Shown piece by piece: positions 17,941 through 27,124 of a DNA stretch of 64,000 nt. Below the pieces are notes generated by a model. The model searched no databases. It saw only the letters and a list, made by a program, of their open reading frames with translations, and was not told the DNA's origin. Where the stretch lies: NCBI GenBank assembly GCA_016841525.1, contig JAENYZ010000004.1:248001-312000 (forward strand). Direction: 5' to 3'. The stretch comes from Anaerolineaceae bacterium (GTDB lineage Bacteria; Chloroflexota; Anaerolineae; Anaerolineales; Anaerolineaceae). The first letter of the stretch is position 1; each line of letters opens with the position of its first letter. The translations under genes were made by a program, and so were the position numbers.

Positions 17941-18291
17941 TTAAGCCTGCCGTTCCCGGTATAAATCCAGGCTCTCAACAGCATGACGCAGATGCGGAAT
18001 CACAATGCTGCCGCCCACAACCAGCGCGACATTGAAAGCATCATAAATCTCCTCATCGGTCCAACCGGCATCCACACATTGAATAATATGATAATCAATA
18101 CAATCATTGCAGCGTAAAACCAAGGATGCCACCAAACCCAATAATTCTTTCGTCTTTGCGCTGAGCGCTTCATCCTGGTAAGCCTTCGTATCCAGGTTAA
18201 AAAAGCGCTTGATACCCAGATGGTCAATTGAATCAATGCGGTCATTCATCTGGTGCCGGTAATTTTCAAATTCTTCCAATCGATCATTCAT
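17941..18291 (-). CDS. Carboxymuconolactone decarboxylase/AhpD-family protein
   Basis: The 116-residue protein carries the CNDCIDYH motif, the Cys-x-x-Cys-x3-His signature of the AhpD-like branch, with the following helix ending in a DEEIYDAF segment. AhpD-type members act as thiol peroxidase or disulfide reductants; other members are decarboxylases. The two-cysteine motif favours a redox role here. GGAG lies 6 bases before the ATG. It is the last gene of the operon that contains the M42 peptidases and ends at the terminator at 17878-17910. Confidence 0.88.
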   Translation of the reverse strand: MNDRLEEFENYRHQMNDRIDSIDHLGIKRFFNLDTKAYQDEALSAKTKELLGLVASLVLRCNDCIDYHIIQCVDAGWTDEEIYDAFNVALVVGGSIVIPHLRHAVESLDLYRERQA

Positions 18292-18305
18292 CGAAAACTC
18301 CAGTC

Positions 18306-18659
18306 TTACTCACCTTTTCTATGCAAGGTCTCCCTGAGGGTGCCAGCCAGAAGTATAACCACAAGGACCGTTGCCCAGAAGATGATCCCATCCGTATAAC
18401 CAATCTCTTCAGGTGTTGGGGGTTCTAATTCAGGGGTGGGTGTTGTTGTAAGCAAGTTCTCAGCTTCTTGTTGATCTGCTTCAAGAATTGCTTCTGTTGT
18501 TGGTTCAGCTGTTAATCCAAGGGCAGATGGATAAACAGGTCTGACAAATGCAATCAGAAAAAGTAATAAAACCACTGTCGAAAAAACAAAGATCAAATAT
18601 TGCGGTTCAAAATTTGTTTTTATCAAGCTTCGGGGTTTGTTTTGATTTTCTTCACCCAT
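18306..18659 (-). CDS. Two-helix membrane protein, unknown function
   Basis: The 117-residue product has a polar N-terminus, one helix at about residues 20-42, a 40-residue acidic Thr/Pro-rich loop, a second helix (about 88-105) and a short basic tail. A strong GGAGGAAT ribosome-binding site overlaps the stop region of the upstream solute-binding protein gene, implying coupled translation. It may be a partner of that lipoprotein, but no family was recognised. Confidence 0.75.
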   Translation of the reverse strand: MGEENQNKPRSLIKTNFEPQYLIFVFSTVVLLLFLIAFVRPVYPSALGLTAEPTTEAILEADQQEAENLLTTTPTPELEPPTPEEIGYTDGIIFWATVLVVILLAGTLRETLHRKGE

Positions 18660-18664
18660 AAAAG

Positions 18665-19996
18665 CTATTCCTCCAGGCTTTCCACTGCCACTTGCGCCGC
18701 CTGTGAAGGATCAACCAGACCCTGCACGACCTGGCGCGTTTGCTCGCGAATAATGGGTCCTAGGCTGGCAATGATATCGTTTGAGGGCCGTAAGCGTGTC
18801 ATTAAAGCAATTTGACTTAATGACGATTTTAAATTTTGATCCTGCCAGGTATCCAATGCGCTGGGTCTCGGGGGCAAATATCCCGAGGAAAGCGTCCATT
18901 CGGATAGAAATTCTGGTTCTACAAGAAATTCAGCCAGTTCAACAGCAAGCGAGTGACGATTTTCATCAGGAGTCGCTAATGCCCAACCCATACCCGTTCC
19001 CAAAGAAACCGGGCTGTTATTAACTGGTAATAAGGACGCAAGGAGGGCATCTCCTGATGCATCCTGTAAATAATTCGACAACCAGGTCACTACCAAATTT
19101 GCCTGTCCTTCTCGAAATGCCGTCCAAACTTGTGCAGATGTTTGGTATTGGAGAGAGGCTTCGGTGATATTTCCCGCCTCAACTCCTTGCTGGAAAAAGC
19201 GAAAAGTCTCAGTTAACGGTTCAACCTCCAGCATCGGTCGACGTTGATTATCTTGCAAGCTTCCCCCGGAAGCCAGGTAAAGGCTCATCTGAAATAAAGA
19301 TTGATCGCTTTCTGCATCAAAAGCTAGGGCTGTATCCGACTCAAATATTCCCCCCCATGAATCAGGGAACTGTTCAAAACTTTCAGCCCGGTAAACCAGG
19401 ACAAGTGTGTCAGCAGCAAAAGGCAGTCCAAAAGTACTGCCCTGTAACAAAGCCATTTCCCGGGTGAAATCATACCAGTCGCTGTCATCAGGAATTTCAG
19501 TCAGGCTGTCCAGTGGAAAAATCAAACTTTTTAAAGCAGCAGTCTCAATATCCTGGCGCGTAAGGGCGATCAAATCGGGCAGTGCATCTGGTGCTGCAGC
19601 ACTCGCAGCGGTTAGAGCGTCCATCAAGCCTCCAGCACCGCTGGCAGCTTTGACCCGCACATTGATCTCAATACCATCATTTTGATCTGAAAACATTTGA
19701 AACCTTGCCCGCAGCATCTGGCTCGCTTCTGTTTCTAAAGCCGGGTTCATTTCAGGCGGCACCCATAAAGTCAAACTTGTGATCGGGGCAGGTGTTGTCT
19801 CAACAGTTGTTGCCGTTTGTGGCGTGGGTGTTGACGCTTCGTTTTCTCCTGGAGAAAGGGTTGCTGTAGAGGTTTTGTCTGTTAACCAGGGCAGATCAAA
19901 AGGCAATGCCTCGCAAGCAGACATTGCGAAAATCAATATCACGCCCAAAACCAGGATAATTCTGATCTTCTTCAAAAGCCTTCGCCGTCCTTTCAA
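18665..19996 (-). CDS. Extracellular solute-binding lipoprotein, family 1
   Basis: This is a 443-residue protein with a lipoprotein signal ending at Phe-Ala-Met-Ser-Ala-Cys, a Thr/Pro linker, and an SBP_bac_1-type body: LTLWVPPEMNPALE near the N-terminus, a DLIALTRQDIE segment and a C-terminal EFLVEPEFLSEWTLSSGYLP block typical of carbohydrate-binding proteins. It should bind a sugar or oligosaccharide for an ABC importer, yet no permease or ATPase is adjacent. The start is TTG at 19996 (a later TTG at 19975 is also possible); there is no ATG before the signal sequence. It begins 4 bases after the M42 peptidase stop. Confidence 0.88.
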   Translation of the reverse strand: MKGRRRLLKKIRIILVLGVILIFAMSACEALPFDLPWLTDKTSTATLSPGENEASTPTPQTATTVETTPAPITSLTLWVPPEMNPALETEASQMLRARFQMFSDQNDGIEINVRVKAASGAGGLMDALTAASAAAPDALPDLIALTRQDIETAALKSLIFPLDSLTEIPDDSDWYDFTREMALLQGSTFGLPFAADTLVLVYRAESFEQFPDSWGGIFESDTALAFDAESDQSLFQMSLYLASGGSLQDNQRRPMLEVEPLTETFRFFQQGVEAGNITEASLQYQTSAQVWTAFREGQANLVVTWLSNYLQDASGDALLASLLPVNNSPVSLGTGMGWALATPDENRHSLAVELAEFLVEPEFLSEWTLSSGYLPPRPSALDTWQDQNLKSSLSQIALMTRLRPSNDIIASLGPIIREQTRQVVQGLVDPSQAAQVAVESLEE

Positions 19997-20000
19997 AGGA

Positions 20001-20999
20001 TTATTTTAAGACAATCGGCTCACTCAATAATTTAACCAGCAGCTGAACCGCATTTTCCACATCATCCGAGTCTACCATCTCAGAGGGTGAATGGATATAA
20101 CGGCAGGCAATTGAAACACAACCAGCTGGGACACCACCCCGAGTTAATTGTATGGCACGTCCATCGGTACCGCCAGCCTCCAAAACCTCCAGTTGGTATG
20201 GGAGACCGGCTTCTTCTGCGGCTTTGATCATCCAATCAACAAGCCGCGGATCGGCAATAAAGCTCGAATCGCGGACCTTGATTGCAGGTCCATCGCCAAG
20301 GGCGGTTGCCATCTTCGGGCTAAAGCGAGGGGTATCACCGCTTCGTGTGACGTCAATCGCAAAGCCTAAATCCGGGTCAACACCATAAGCCGCAGTAGTA
20401 GCACCGCGCAGGCCAACCTCTTCCTGGGTGCTGAAAACAAAATGAACCTCGTGCGGCGTGCTTTCTAATCGCCTCAATACTTCAATTGCAACTGCAGCTG
20501 CTACTCGATCATCCATGGATTTAGCAACCATTCGTTTGCCAAGGTCAATGAAAGGCCGTTCAAAACCGCAAACATCACCGACTTTAACAGGGCAGTCTTC
20601 TTTGCTGGTCGCGCCAACATCAATAAATAAATCTGTTAACTTGGGTGTCTTTCCCCTTTCAATGCTGTCCATACCGATCACGCCCCGGGTTCCATCCATA
20701 AACAGAACCCGCCCGCCATAACAGGTCATTGGGTTGACGCCGCCAATGTTGGTAAATCGCAGGAAGCCGCTGTCATCAACGTGGGTTACCATCAGACCGA
20801 TCTCATCGATATGTGCCGAGATCATAACACGCTGCCCCTGTTCCGTCTTCACACCTTTTTTAGCAATCAGGCTGCCTAATGCGTCCACGCGCACCTCATC
20901 AGCTGCATCACCAATCGCTTCGCGAATAACATCACGAATTTCATACTCAAAACCTGAAGGTCCTGGGGTTTCAACAAGTTGCTTGATTAAAGATTTCAT
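20001..20999 (-). CDS. M42 family aminopeptidase (first of three paralogues)
   Basis: This 332-residue co-catalytic metallopeptidase belongs to the TET/glutamyl aminopeptidase family, which forms large self-compartmentalising dodecamers that trim peptides. Visible metal and catalytic elements are SAHIDEIGLMV, SMDDRVAAAV, TQEEVGLRGA, the AIDVT aspartate and a late IHSPSEMV histidine. The start is ATG 20999 with AGGAG 7 bases upstream. It is the most downstream of three tandem copies. Confidence 0.94.
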   Translation of the reverse strand: MKSLIKQLVETPGPSGFEYEIRDVIREAIGDAADEVRVDALGSLIAKKGVKTEQGQRVMISAHIDEIGLMVTHVDDSGFLRFTNIGGVNPMTCYGGRVLFMDGTRGVIGMDSIERGKTPKLTDLFIDVGATSKEDCPVKVGDVCGFERPFIDLGKRMVAKSMDDRVAAAVAIEVLRRLESTPHEVHFVFSTQEEVGLRGATTAAYGVDPDLGFAIDVTRSGDTPRFSPKMATALGDGPAIKVRDSSFIADPRLVDWMIKAAEEAGLPYQLEVLEAGGTDGRAIQLTRGGVPAGCVSIACRYIHSPSEMVDSDDVENAVQLLVKLLSEPIVLK

Positions 21000-21055
21000 C
21001 AAAGTGCTCCTAAAAGAAAGTAATAGAATAAATATCCAAAGGGATGGGCATCAAT

Positions 21056-22156
21056 TTAGCCGCGTCTTTCACCTGCCAATAAATCCGGTGTCACACGAAC
21101 CAAAGCAGCATACAGCAAACGCAATGTATTCGCCCAGTCATCAACACGGGCAAGACCGATTGCCGAGTGGGCATATCTGGAAGGTACTGAAACGCTGATG
21201 CTGGGAATTCCTGCTCGTGTTTTGTGAATCACACCGGCATCAGTGCCGCCCCCACCAGGCTGCCTGAATTGATAAGGAATTTCCTCTTCCTGTGCGGCAT
21301 CGGACAAAAGTGTCACCAACCGCCGATCTGCGATTGTGGCGCGATCCATCACATAGATGGCTGGGCCGGCATCCAGTCGTGTATTGTACTGAACGTTCTG
21401 ATCTTCGTCATCCCAATGCGGCAGGTCATAAGCAGGTGTTGAATCAACAGCGATTGCCATGTCAGGATCAAACCGGTAAGCCGCAACTCTTGCACCTCTC
21501 AAGCCCACTTCCTCCTGGACGGTGAAGGCTGCTAATAAATCGATGTTCTCCGGTGCGTGTTTAAGAAGCTCAATCAAGATCGCAACCCCAAACCGGTCGT
21601 CCAGGGCTTTCGCCTGGATGCTGGGTCCAAATCGTTTAAACCGAGTTGCAAAAGTTGCCCGATCACCTGGCTTGACCTTTTCACCGATCTCAGGGCCCAA
21701 ATCAATTCGCAATGCGTCGACCGGGATTTTGTTTTTGCGTTCATCTGCGGTGGTCATGTGAATCGGTTTTGCGCCAATCACGCCCGGTAAATGATCACGT
21801 CCAACAAGAACAGCCTTACCCGGTAATTGACGTTCATCTATCCCACCAATACGCTCAAACTGGAACAGGTTGTCATCATGTTTTTTAACGATCATGAACC
21901 CGATTTCGTCCATATGCGCTGCCAGCATGACACGCACCCGGTTCTCACCATGGCCGAATTTGGTCGCGAGGACATTACCCAATGCATCCACTTTTATCTC
22001 ATCTGCAACTGGCTTGATCTCTTCAAGGACGATGTTCCGCACTTCTTGTTCGTCACCTGAAACAGCGGAGGCATTACATAATTTTTCTAATAATTTAATT
22101 TGACGATTGCCAATTGTCGGTATGTTGCTTGCTTGAATTTTTTGATTTTCAGTCAT
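21056..22156 (-). CDS. M42 family aminopeptidase (second paralogue)
   Basis: At 366 residues it has the same fold as its neighbours: AAHMDEIGFMIVKKH, ALDDRFGVAIL, VQEEVGLRGAR, AVDSTPAYDLP and SRYAHSAIGL. A 25-residue N-terminal extension is not seen in the first copy. Its stop is 53 bases before the start of the 20001-20999 gene and its start is 3 bases after the third copy, so all three share a transcript. The metal ligands are conserved, so it is probably active; the residue preference may differ from the other two. Confidence 0.94.
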   Translation of the reverse strand: MTENQKIQASNIPTIGNRQIKLLEKLCNASAVSGDEQEVRNIVLEEIKPVADEIKVDALGNVLATKFGHGENRVRVMLAAHMDEIGFMIVKKHDDNLFQFERIGGIDERQLPGKAVLVGRDHLPGVIGAKPIHMTTADERKNKIPVDALRIDLGPEIGEKVKPGDRATFATRFKRFGPSIQAKALDDRFGVAILIELLKHAPENIDLLAAFTVQEEVGLRGARVAAYRFDPDMAIAVDSTPAYDLPHWDDEDQNVQYNTRLDAGPAIYVMDRATIADRRLVTLLSDAAQEEEIPYQFRQPGGGGTDAGVIHKTRAGIPSISVSVPSRYAHSAIGLARVDDWANTLRLLYAALVRVTPDLLAGERRG

Positions 22157-22159
22157 AAA

Positions 22160-23218
22160 TCACTCTTCCCAATTAATATGAGCCAATGCATCTGGCTTTA
22201 GATCGGCAATAAATTCTGCCATCAATCGACCAGCGCGCCGAATGTCTTTCAATGAGACCGTCTCAACGGGTGTATGCATGTAACGCAGCGGAATGCCAAT
22301 GACAGCACACGGGATACCTTCTGCAACAATCTGGACAGCCATCGCATCCGTGCCTGACATCTTCGGCATCAGATCACGGTGATAAGGTATTTCCAGTTCT
22401 TTTGCTTTTTTCTCAAAAGCATCGTACAGGGCAGGATGAATATTTGGTCCGTAACCCAACCCAACGCCCTCACCGAAGGGCAGGCTTGACCAATCAGATG
22501 CACCCGGCCCCTTTGCAAAACAAACATCGATCACAATGGCGATATCAGGCTGAATATCAAATGGTGAAGTGAATGCGCCGCCCAGGGTTTCTTCCTCCTG
22601 GGCAGAAGCAACAGCCCAAACATCCCAATCATGGAAGCGGTTTTGCAGTGCCTCAAGGCACAAAGTTGTGGCGGCAACCGAGACTCGATTGTCAAGGGTA
22701 TGCCCTGCCAGAGCTTCGCCGGTTAATTCAAGGGGCTCCTGTGCGTAAGAAACAATATCGCCCACGCGAACCTTTTTTACAAGTTCGTCAGGACCTAAAC
22801 CGACATCCACCAGCAAATACTTCATTTCAACAGGACCATCACCAACTGATTCCGGCAGCAGATGTCCCGGGGGCTGCACGACAACACCTGGCAGTTCCTC
22901 ACGCCCATGAACGATCACGGGTTGTCCGGGAAGGATACGATGGTCAATACCGCCAATCTCAGTGATACGGATAAAACTATCCTGAATGTGCGTCACCATC
23001 ATCCCGATTGCATCCATGTGTGCCGAGATCATTACTTTGCGGCGGGGAGCATCGCCCTGGCCGCGCTTCAAGCCGTGAAGACTGCCAATCTTACTGACAG
23101 AAAGTTCATCCGTCAGCGGCGCCCAGACCTCCTGAAGGATCTCGCGAATGGGGCTTTCATAACCTGAAAGTCCCGGTGCGGTTAACATTTTATTTAGTAA
23201 TTCTGATAAATCAATCAT
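22160..23218 (-). CDS. M42 family aminopeptidase (third paralogue)
   Basis: This 352-residue copy is the first in the transcript. Motifs are SAHMDAIGMMVTH, TLDNRVSVAATT (Asn where the others have Asp-Arg context DDR), SAQEEETLGGAF and IVIDVCFAKG, with MHTPVETV at the end. The DNR and QEEETLGG variants make it the most divergent of the three, so a different substrate class is likely. It starts 29 bases after the Thr/Pro-rich membrane protein gene. Confidence 0.93.
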   Translation of the reverse strand: MIDLSELLNKMLTAPGLSGYESPIREILQEVWAPLTDELSVSKIGSLHGLKRGQGDAPRRKVMISAHMDAIGMMVTHIQDSFIRITEIGGIDHRILPGQPVIVHGREELPGVVVQPPGHLLPESVGDGPVEMKYLLVDVGLGPDELVKKVRVGDIVSYAQEPLELTGEALAGHTLDNRVSVAATTLCLEALQNRFHDWDVWAVASAQEEETLGGAFTSPFDIQPDIAIVIDVCFAKGPGASDWSSLPFGEGVGLGYGPNIHPALYDAFEKKAKELEIPYHRDLMPKMSGTDAMAVQIVAEGIPCAVIGIPLRYMHTPVETVSLKDIRRAGRLMAEFIADLKPDALAHINWEE

Positions 23219-23246
23219 AGAGTTTGTTTACCTCGTTGGATCTAAA

Positions 23247-23684
23247 TTATGGGTTTCCACCTTGTGTTGGTGTCTCCGTCGGCACCTCTGGAGATGTCGG
23301 CGGGGGTGTTTCTGTCGGTGCAGCGGATGTTTCTGTAGGGGTAAAAGTGAGTGTCTCTGATGGAATAGGGGTCTCTGTTGGTGTCAGGGTAGCCGTTTCC
23401 GTCGGTGTGTTTGTTGAGGTCGGCGTTACCGTACTGGTTTGTGTAATAGTCGCCGTAGTTGTGGGGGTCAGACTTCGATAAGGCGTAAGGGTTATCGTCG
23501 CCGTTCGACTCGGGCTTGGTGTCACCGTCGGGGAAACTTCCTGCGGTTGATTTTGATTAATGCGCAGTACTACCAATCCCAAAAAATAACAGGGCAGCGT
23601 GATTAAAATCGTCAGGATCAGTAAATAACGAACGCGCTTTGTACTGCTTAGATTCCTCAATATGCCTCCAACACCTAAAATCAT
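23247..23684 (-). CDS. Membrane-anchored Thr/Pro-rich protein
   Basis: The 145-residue protein has one membrane helix (about residues 20-42) and then roughly 95 residues that are almost all Thr, Pro, Ser and Glu in a TxTPTxT pattern. It looks like an extracytoplasmic stalk without a globular head, possibly O-glycosylated. The start at ATG 23684 is preferred over a TTG at 23747. It is the first gene of the peptidase operon. Similar Thr/Pro tails occur on the PBPs and on the phosphatase in this window, so it may be a lineage habit rather than a specific function. Confidence 0.7.
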   Translation of the reverse strand: MILGVGGILRNLSSTKRVRYLLILTILITLPCYFLGLVVLRINQNQPQEVSPTVTPSPSRTATITLTPYRSLTPTTTATITQTSTVTPTSTNTPTETATLTPTETPIPSETLTFTPTETSAAPTETPPPTSPEVPTETPTQGGNP

Positions 23685-23819
23685 ATCACCAGCCTTTAAG
23701 CTGAGCAAGTTAAGTGTCTTTGAAAAAATTCTATCTGCGTTTAACAAAAAAGAAGCATCTGAGACTTAAAGCGTCAATATTCTGCTTCTTTTCAAGATCT
23801 GCCAAAATGACGTGATATC

Positions 23820-24578
23820 TCATCCAGGCTTATGGGCTGTAAACCATACCCTTGGAGAAGTCGTTTGCACATCGGTGCGGTTCTTCAGGCTTCCATACAT
23901 ACCAGCAATCATAAACCCCGTTTCATTCAATAAGAACTGGATATCAGCAATAGGATACCCACGCTCACGATGGGTTTCATCGATCCGCTCCCAGCATTCT
24001 CCATGCTCTGTAAAAATTGTAACATCCATCGTCGCAATTTGGTTTTCATAATCGTAAGACTGCCTGTGGATTTCGATAAAGTCCTTTGCTTCGTTCTGAA
24101 TATAGGTTTCTTCACGCATCCAGTCAACAGAAAGCCCATAGATTGTGTTCATATCGAAAATGAAGAAACCGCCAGGCTGTAATGCCCGGTAAGCGCATTT
24201 AAATGCATCTTGTAAATCGCGGATGGTCAGCAAATAATTCAGGCTGTCAAAAAAGCAGGTCACCAGGCTGAATTCGCCTTTAAAAGGAAGAGAACGCATG
24301 TCCTCAACAAGAAAAGTCGCATCCACACCAGCTTCATTTGCCCGCGCTTTCGCCAGGTCAATCATCCTATGGGACTGATCAATCCCGGTCGCCTGGTATC
24401 CCAATTTAGCCATCCCAACGGCAAGACTTCCCTCGCCGCAAGCCATATCGAGTAAATTTGATGGCTTCACACCAATTTCATTCAAATAGCCCGGGAGTAC
24501 AGAATCAACCAGGTTCTGTGAAAACCGCAGGTAGGGCCCCCGTTGATAAGCGGATGCAAACCGATCATATATTGTCAT
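23820..24578 (-). CDS. SAM-dependent class I methyltransferase
   Basis: The 252-residue protein has the Rossmann SAM-binding motif LDMACGEGSLAVGMA (about residues 43-57), an acidic strand end GIDQSHRMID, and motif II/III around VEDMRSLPF and SLVTCFFDSLNYLL. The C-terminal part is compatible with the YjhP/UbiE-like group with an added beta-sheet domain. The substrate is unknown. GGGAG precedes the ATG by 4 bases. It lies 18 bases after the DUF368 gene and is probably co-transcribed. Confidence 0.88.
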   Translation of the reverse strand: MTIYDRFASAYQRGPYLRFSQNLVDSVLPGYLNEIGVKPSNLLDMACGEGSLAVGMAKLGYQATGIDQSHRMIDLAKARANEAGVDATFLVEDMRSLPFKGEFSLVTCFFDSLNYLLTIRDLQDAFKCAYRALQPGGFFIFDMNTIYGLSVDWMREETYIQNEAKDFIEIHRQSYDYENQIATMDVTIFTEHGECWERIDETHRERGYPIADIQFLLNETGFMIAGMYGSLKNRTDVQTTSPRVWFTAHKPG

Positions 24579-24596
24579 AACACTCCCTGCTTATGC

Positions 24597-25457
24597 CTAT
24601 CCGAACAATTCCTCACGCTCATATTTCTCATCCAGTTTCGCCAGGAAGAAGGAAGTAAGCGCACCAATGATAAACAAAACTGCACATATTGCAATGGTCC
24701 ACCCGCTGACACCGCCAGGAATGATCACAATTGTCGAACCAACCACAATCCCAAGAATAAAATGATACATAAAACCATATAACTTCTTAAATAACCAGGA
24801 TATCAATTTAGCAAGGACCAAAACGATGAGGGTCACACCTAAAATTAAGGGGATGATCACACCCAGATCTAGCTGTCGAATGCCCGATGCCATCGGCTGG
24901 TATAAACCCAGGTAAATCAAAAAATTTGAGGGGCTCATACCGGGAACAACCACACCCAATCCAATCAGCACGCCGCTTAACAACCAGTTACCAAAAGATG
25001 GTGTCAGCTGCATTGTGCGGATGGTCTCCATCCAGCGCATGAAAAACACGGTCCCAAGAGCTGTTAGCGCCAACAAAATCCAATGGCTAGTTTTTCTACC
25101 CTTTTTGCCGGCAGTCTTGAAAAGGGATGGAAAGGTGCCGGCAATGAATCCAATAAAAAGCCAGGTAAATTGTGCCGCATAATTGCTGAAAGCAAAATCA
25201 ACAACAGCGGAGAAGGCAACCACACCAATTGCGCCACCAATCCCGACCGGGAGGAAAAAACGGAGGTTTTTGACAAAATTGTCCCTCAGGTTGCCCAAAA
25301 ATCCCATTAAGCGTTCATAAATCCCAAACACAACAGCGAGCACACCGCCAGAAAGCCCGGGGGTAATGAATCCGATGCCAACCAGGATGCCTTTTAAAAA
25401 GCGAATGATCCAGTCGATAAAAGATTTCTTATTTTCGTTTTCATTTGTCATCGTCAT
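24597..25457 (-). CDS. DUF368 membrane protein, candidate undecaprenyl phosphate translocase
   Basis: The 286-residue product has about eight to nine membrane helices and the two pseudo-repeated DUF368 signatures: GFITPGLSGGVLAVVFGIYE near the N-terminus and GVVVPGMSPSNFLIYLGLY in the middle. DUF368 proteins (PopT) have been reported to recycle the C55-phosphate carrier across the membrane. A VTT/DedA-like protein, the other family with that reported role, is encoded two genes upstream (27125). The functional assignment is by family. Confidence 0.88.
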   Translation of the reverse strand: MTMTNENENKKSFIDWIIRFLKGILVGIGFITPGLSGGVLAVVFGIYERLMGFLGNLRDNFVKNLRFFLPVGIGGAIGVVAFSAVVDFAFSNYAAQFTWLFIGFIAGTFPSLFKTAGKKGRKTSHWILLALTALGTVFFMRWMETIRTMQLTPSFGNWLLSGVLIGLGVVVPGMSPSNFLIYLGLYQPMASGIRQLDLGVIIPLILGVTLIVLVLAKLISWLFKKLYGFMYHFILGIVVGSTIVIIPGGVSGWTIAICAVLFIIGALTSFFLAKLDEKYEREELFG

Positions 25458-25548
25458 TTTTTCCCAAATCTATTTATTCAACGTGCTCTGGTTTGTGCAC
25501 AAAACTGCCCTATTATAATACATGTCAATAATATTCAAAATGTTTCCA

Positions 25549-25601
25549 GTAGGGGCTCAGCAATGTCTTTGATTCCTCGACACTTCGTGCCTCGCCCCTA
25601 C
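25549..25601. repeat. Hairpin repeat with GTAGGGGC / GCCCCTAC termini
   Basis: The 8-base arms at 25549-25556 and 25594-25601 are perfect inverted repeats enclosing 37 bases. The element sits alone in a 260-base non-coding gap and resembles short GTAGGGG-bounded repeats seen dispersed in many bacterial genomes. A related AGTAGGG-ended element is at 48724. Confidence 0.6.
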
Positions 25602-25716
25602 ATGCGCATTCATATCAATATCCACAACCTCTTCATCATCAATAACGCTAATCCCATGGATGTGATCTAGGATAAAGAAGAAATTTCATTAAAATTTCAT
25701 TCACATCCTCAATGCA

Positions 25717-27081
25717 TTACTTATAATCACGCATCAATTTCAGGATTCGGGCAAAATGCTTCGCCCCTTTGACATATAAATCCAGGCTGATCGACTCATT
25801 TGGTGCGTGGGCACCGCTTTCAGAATCGCCGGCACCTGAACTGATGATCGGTACACCCAGATATGCCTGGAACATGTAATTCGGACCTGACCCACCAATC
25901 ATCGGGATCACCCGTGTTGGCTTTTCATAAACATCCTTTGCAGCCTCAACTGCCAGCTTAACAGCAGGATGGTCAGGGTCCGTTTTTGCCGGTGGATTTC
26001 CGCCCAGGTTCACGATCTCAACATCCTCAAACCCATGGCTGTCCAGGTGCACGCGTAATTTTTTCAGGACCTTTTCCGGTGTTTGGTTCGGCACCAGCCT
26101 GAAATCGACCTTGGCACTGCCTTCAGCTGGCAAGACCGTCTTTGATCCCTTCCCCTGGTAGCCGGAAGTCAAACCACAAATGGTGCAGGTGGGTTGATAA
26201 ACGGCTTCAATGGCTAATTCAAGCTCATCATTAATCCCCTTGAGGAAATGATTCAAGCCGTACTTTTCTTTATAGTAAGCCACCATTTCCGGCTGCTGAG
26301 CTAATAATTCTTTCTCGCGAGCCGTTGGTGGAACGACATCCTCATAATAGTCTGGCAGTAGAATGTTTTCATTCTGATCCTTTAAGCTGCTCAATGCCCA
26401 CACGAGCCGCCAGGCAGCATTAGGGAATATTGACCCGCCGGTACCGGAATGCACGTCCTGGTTTGCGGTTTTTACGCGTAATTCTACGTAACAGATGCCT
26501 CGCAAACCGACCATTTGTATGGGCGTATTCGTATGGTCAACGCCCCCAACCTCCCACAGGCAGACATCTCCCGAAAGCATCTCCCTGTGCTCTTTGATAA
26601 AAGGTTCCAAATGAACGCTGCCGATTTCTTCCTCGCCCTCCACGATGAACTTGACATTACAGGGCAATTCACCTTCCGTCTCGAGAATTGCATCGATAGC
26701 ATGCAGTCGTTCGATAAAATTCCCCTTATTATCCGCCACACCGCGTGCATACATCCTGCCATTGCGGCGGATGGTCAGCTCAAAGGGCGGCGATTCCCAC
26801 AACCCTAAAGGTTCTGGCGGTTGAACATCGTAGTGATCGTAAACAATCAGTGTTGTATCATTTTTTCCCTTTAGCTCCCCAAAAACCACAGGTGAACCAC
26901 CGGTTGGCAGTATTTTCACCTCGAATCCACGCGCTTGCAAACTTTCAGCAACCATATTCGCACAGGCTTCAATGCCCAAATTCTGGGCAGCAACGCTTGG
27001 CTGGCCACATAGTCCAGATAATTCGGAAATACTTTCATCCAGGTGTGACTCAATGTAACGATCAATTTCCTTCATGCTCAT
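25717..27081 (-). CDS. M20 family dipeptidase/carnosinase-like peptidase
   Basis: This 454-residue zinc peptidase removes residues from short peptides in the cytoplasm. Ligand motifs are IVYDHYDVQPPEPL (His and Asp), RGVADNKGNF (bridging Asp), VEGEEEIGS (catalytic and metal Glu) and a late SGAGDSESGAHAPNE segment with the last His. A lid/dimerisation domain lies between about residues 205 and 330. The start is ATG 27081 with AAGGA 9 bases upstream; an upstream TTG/GTG extension is not supported. It fits the peptide-use theme of the neighbouring M42 and M24 genes. Confidence 0.95.
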   Translation of the reverse strand: MSMKEIDRYIESHLDESISELSGLCGQPSVAAQNLGIEACANMVAESLQARGFEVKILPTGGSPVVFGELKGKNDTTLIVYDHYDVQPPEPLGLWESPPFELTIRRNGRMYARGVADNKGNFIERLHAIDAILETEGELPCNVKFIVEGEEEIGSVHLEPFIKEHREMLSGDVCLWEVGGVDHTNTPIQMVGLRGICYVELRVKTANQDVHSGTGGSIFPNAAWRLVWALSSLKDQNENILLPDYYEDVVPPTAREKELLAQQPEMVAYYKEKYGLNHFLKGINDELELAIEAVYQPTCTICGLTSGYQGKGSKTVLPAEGSAKVDFRLVPNQTPEKVLKKLRVHLDSHGFEDVEIVNLGGNPPAKTDPDHPAVKLAVEAAKDVYEKPTRVIPMIGGSGPNYMFQAYLGVPIISSGAGDSESGAHAPNESISLDLYVKGAKHFARILKLMRDYK

Positions 27082-27124
27082 AATGTCAAATCCTTTTGTA
27101 ATAAATTTTCTTGGTTGGACAAAA

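Noticed and set aside
23224-23481. Plus-strand ORF rich in Gly-Val-Ser repeats
   Set aside because: It is the antisense shadow of the Thr/Pro-rich tail of the 23247-23684 gene, whose repeats make any frame open.
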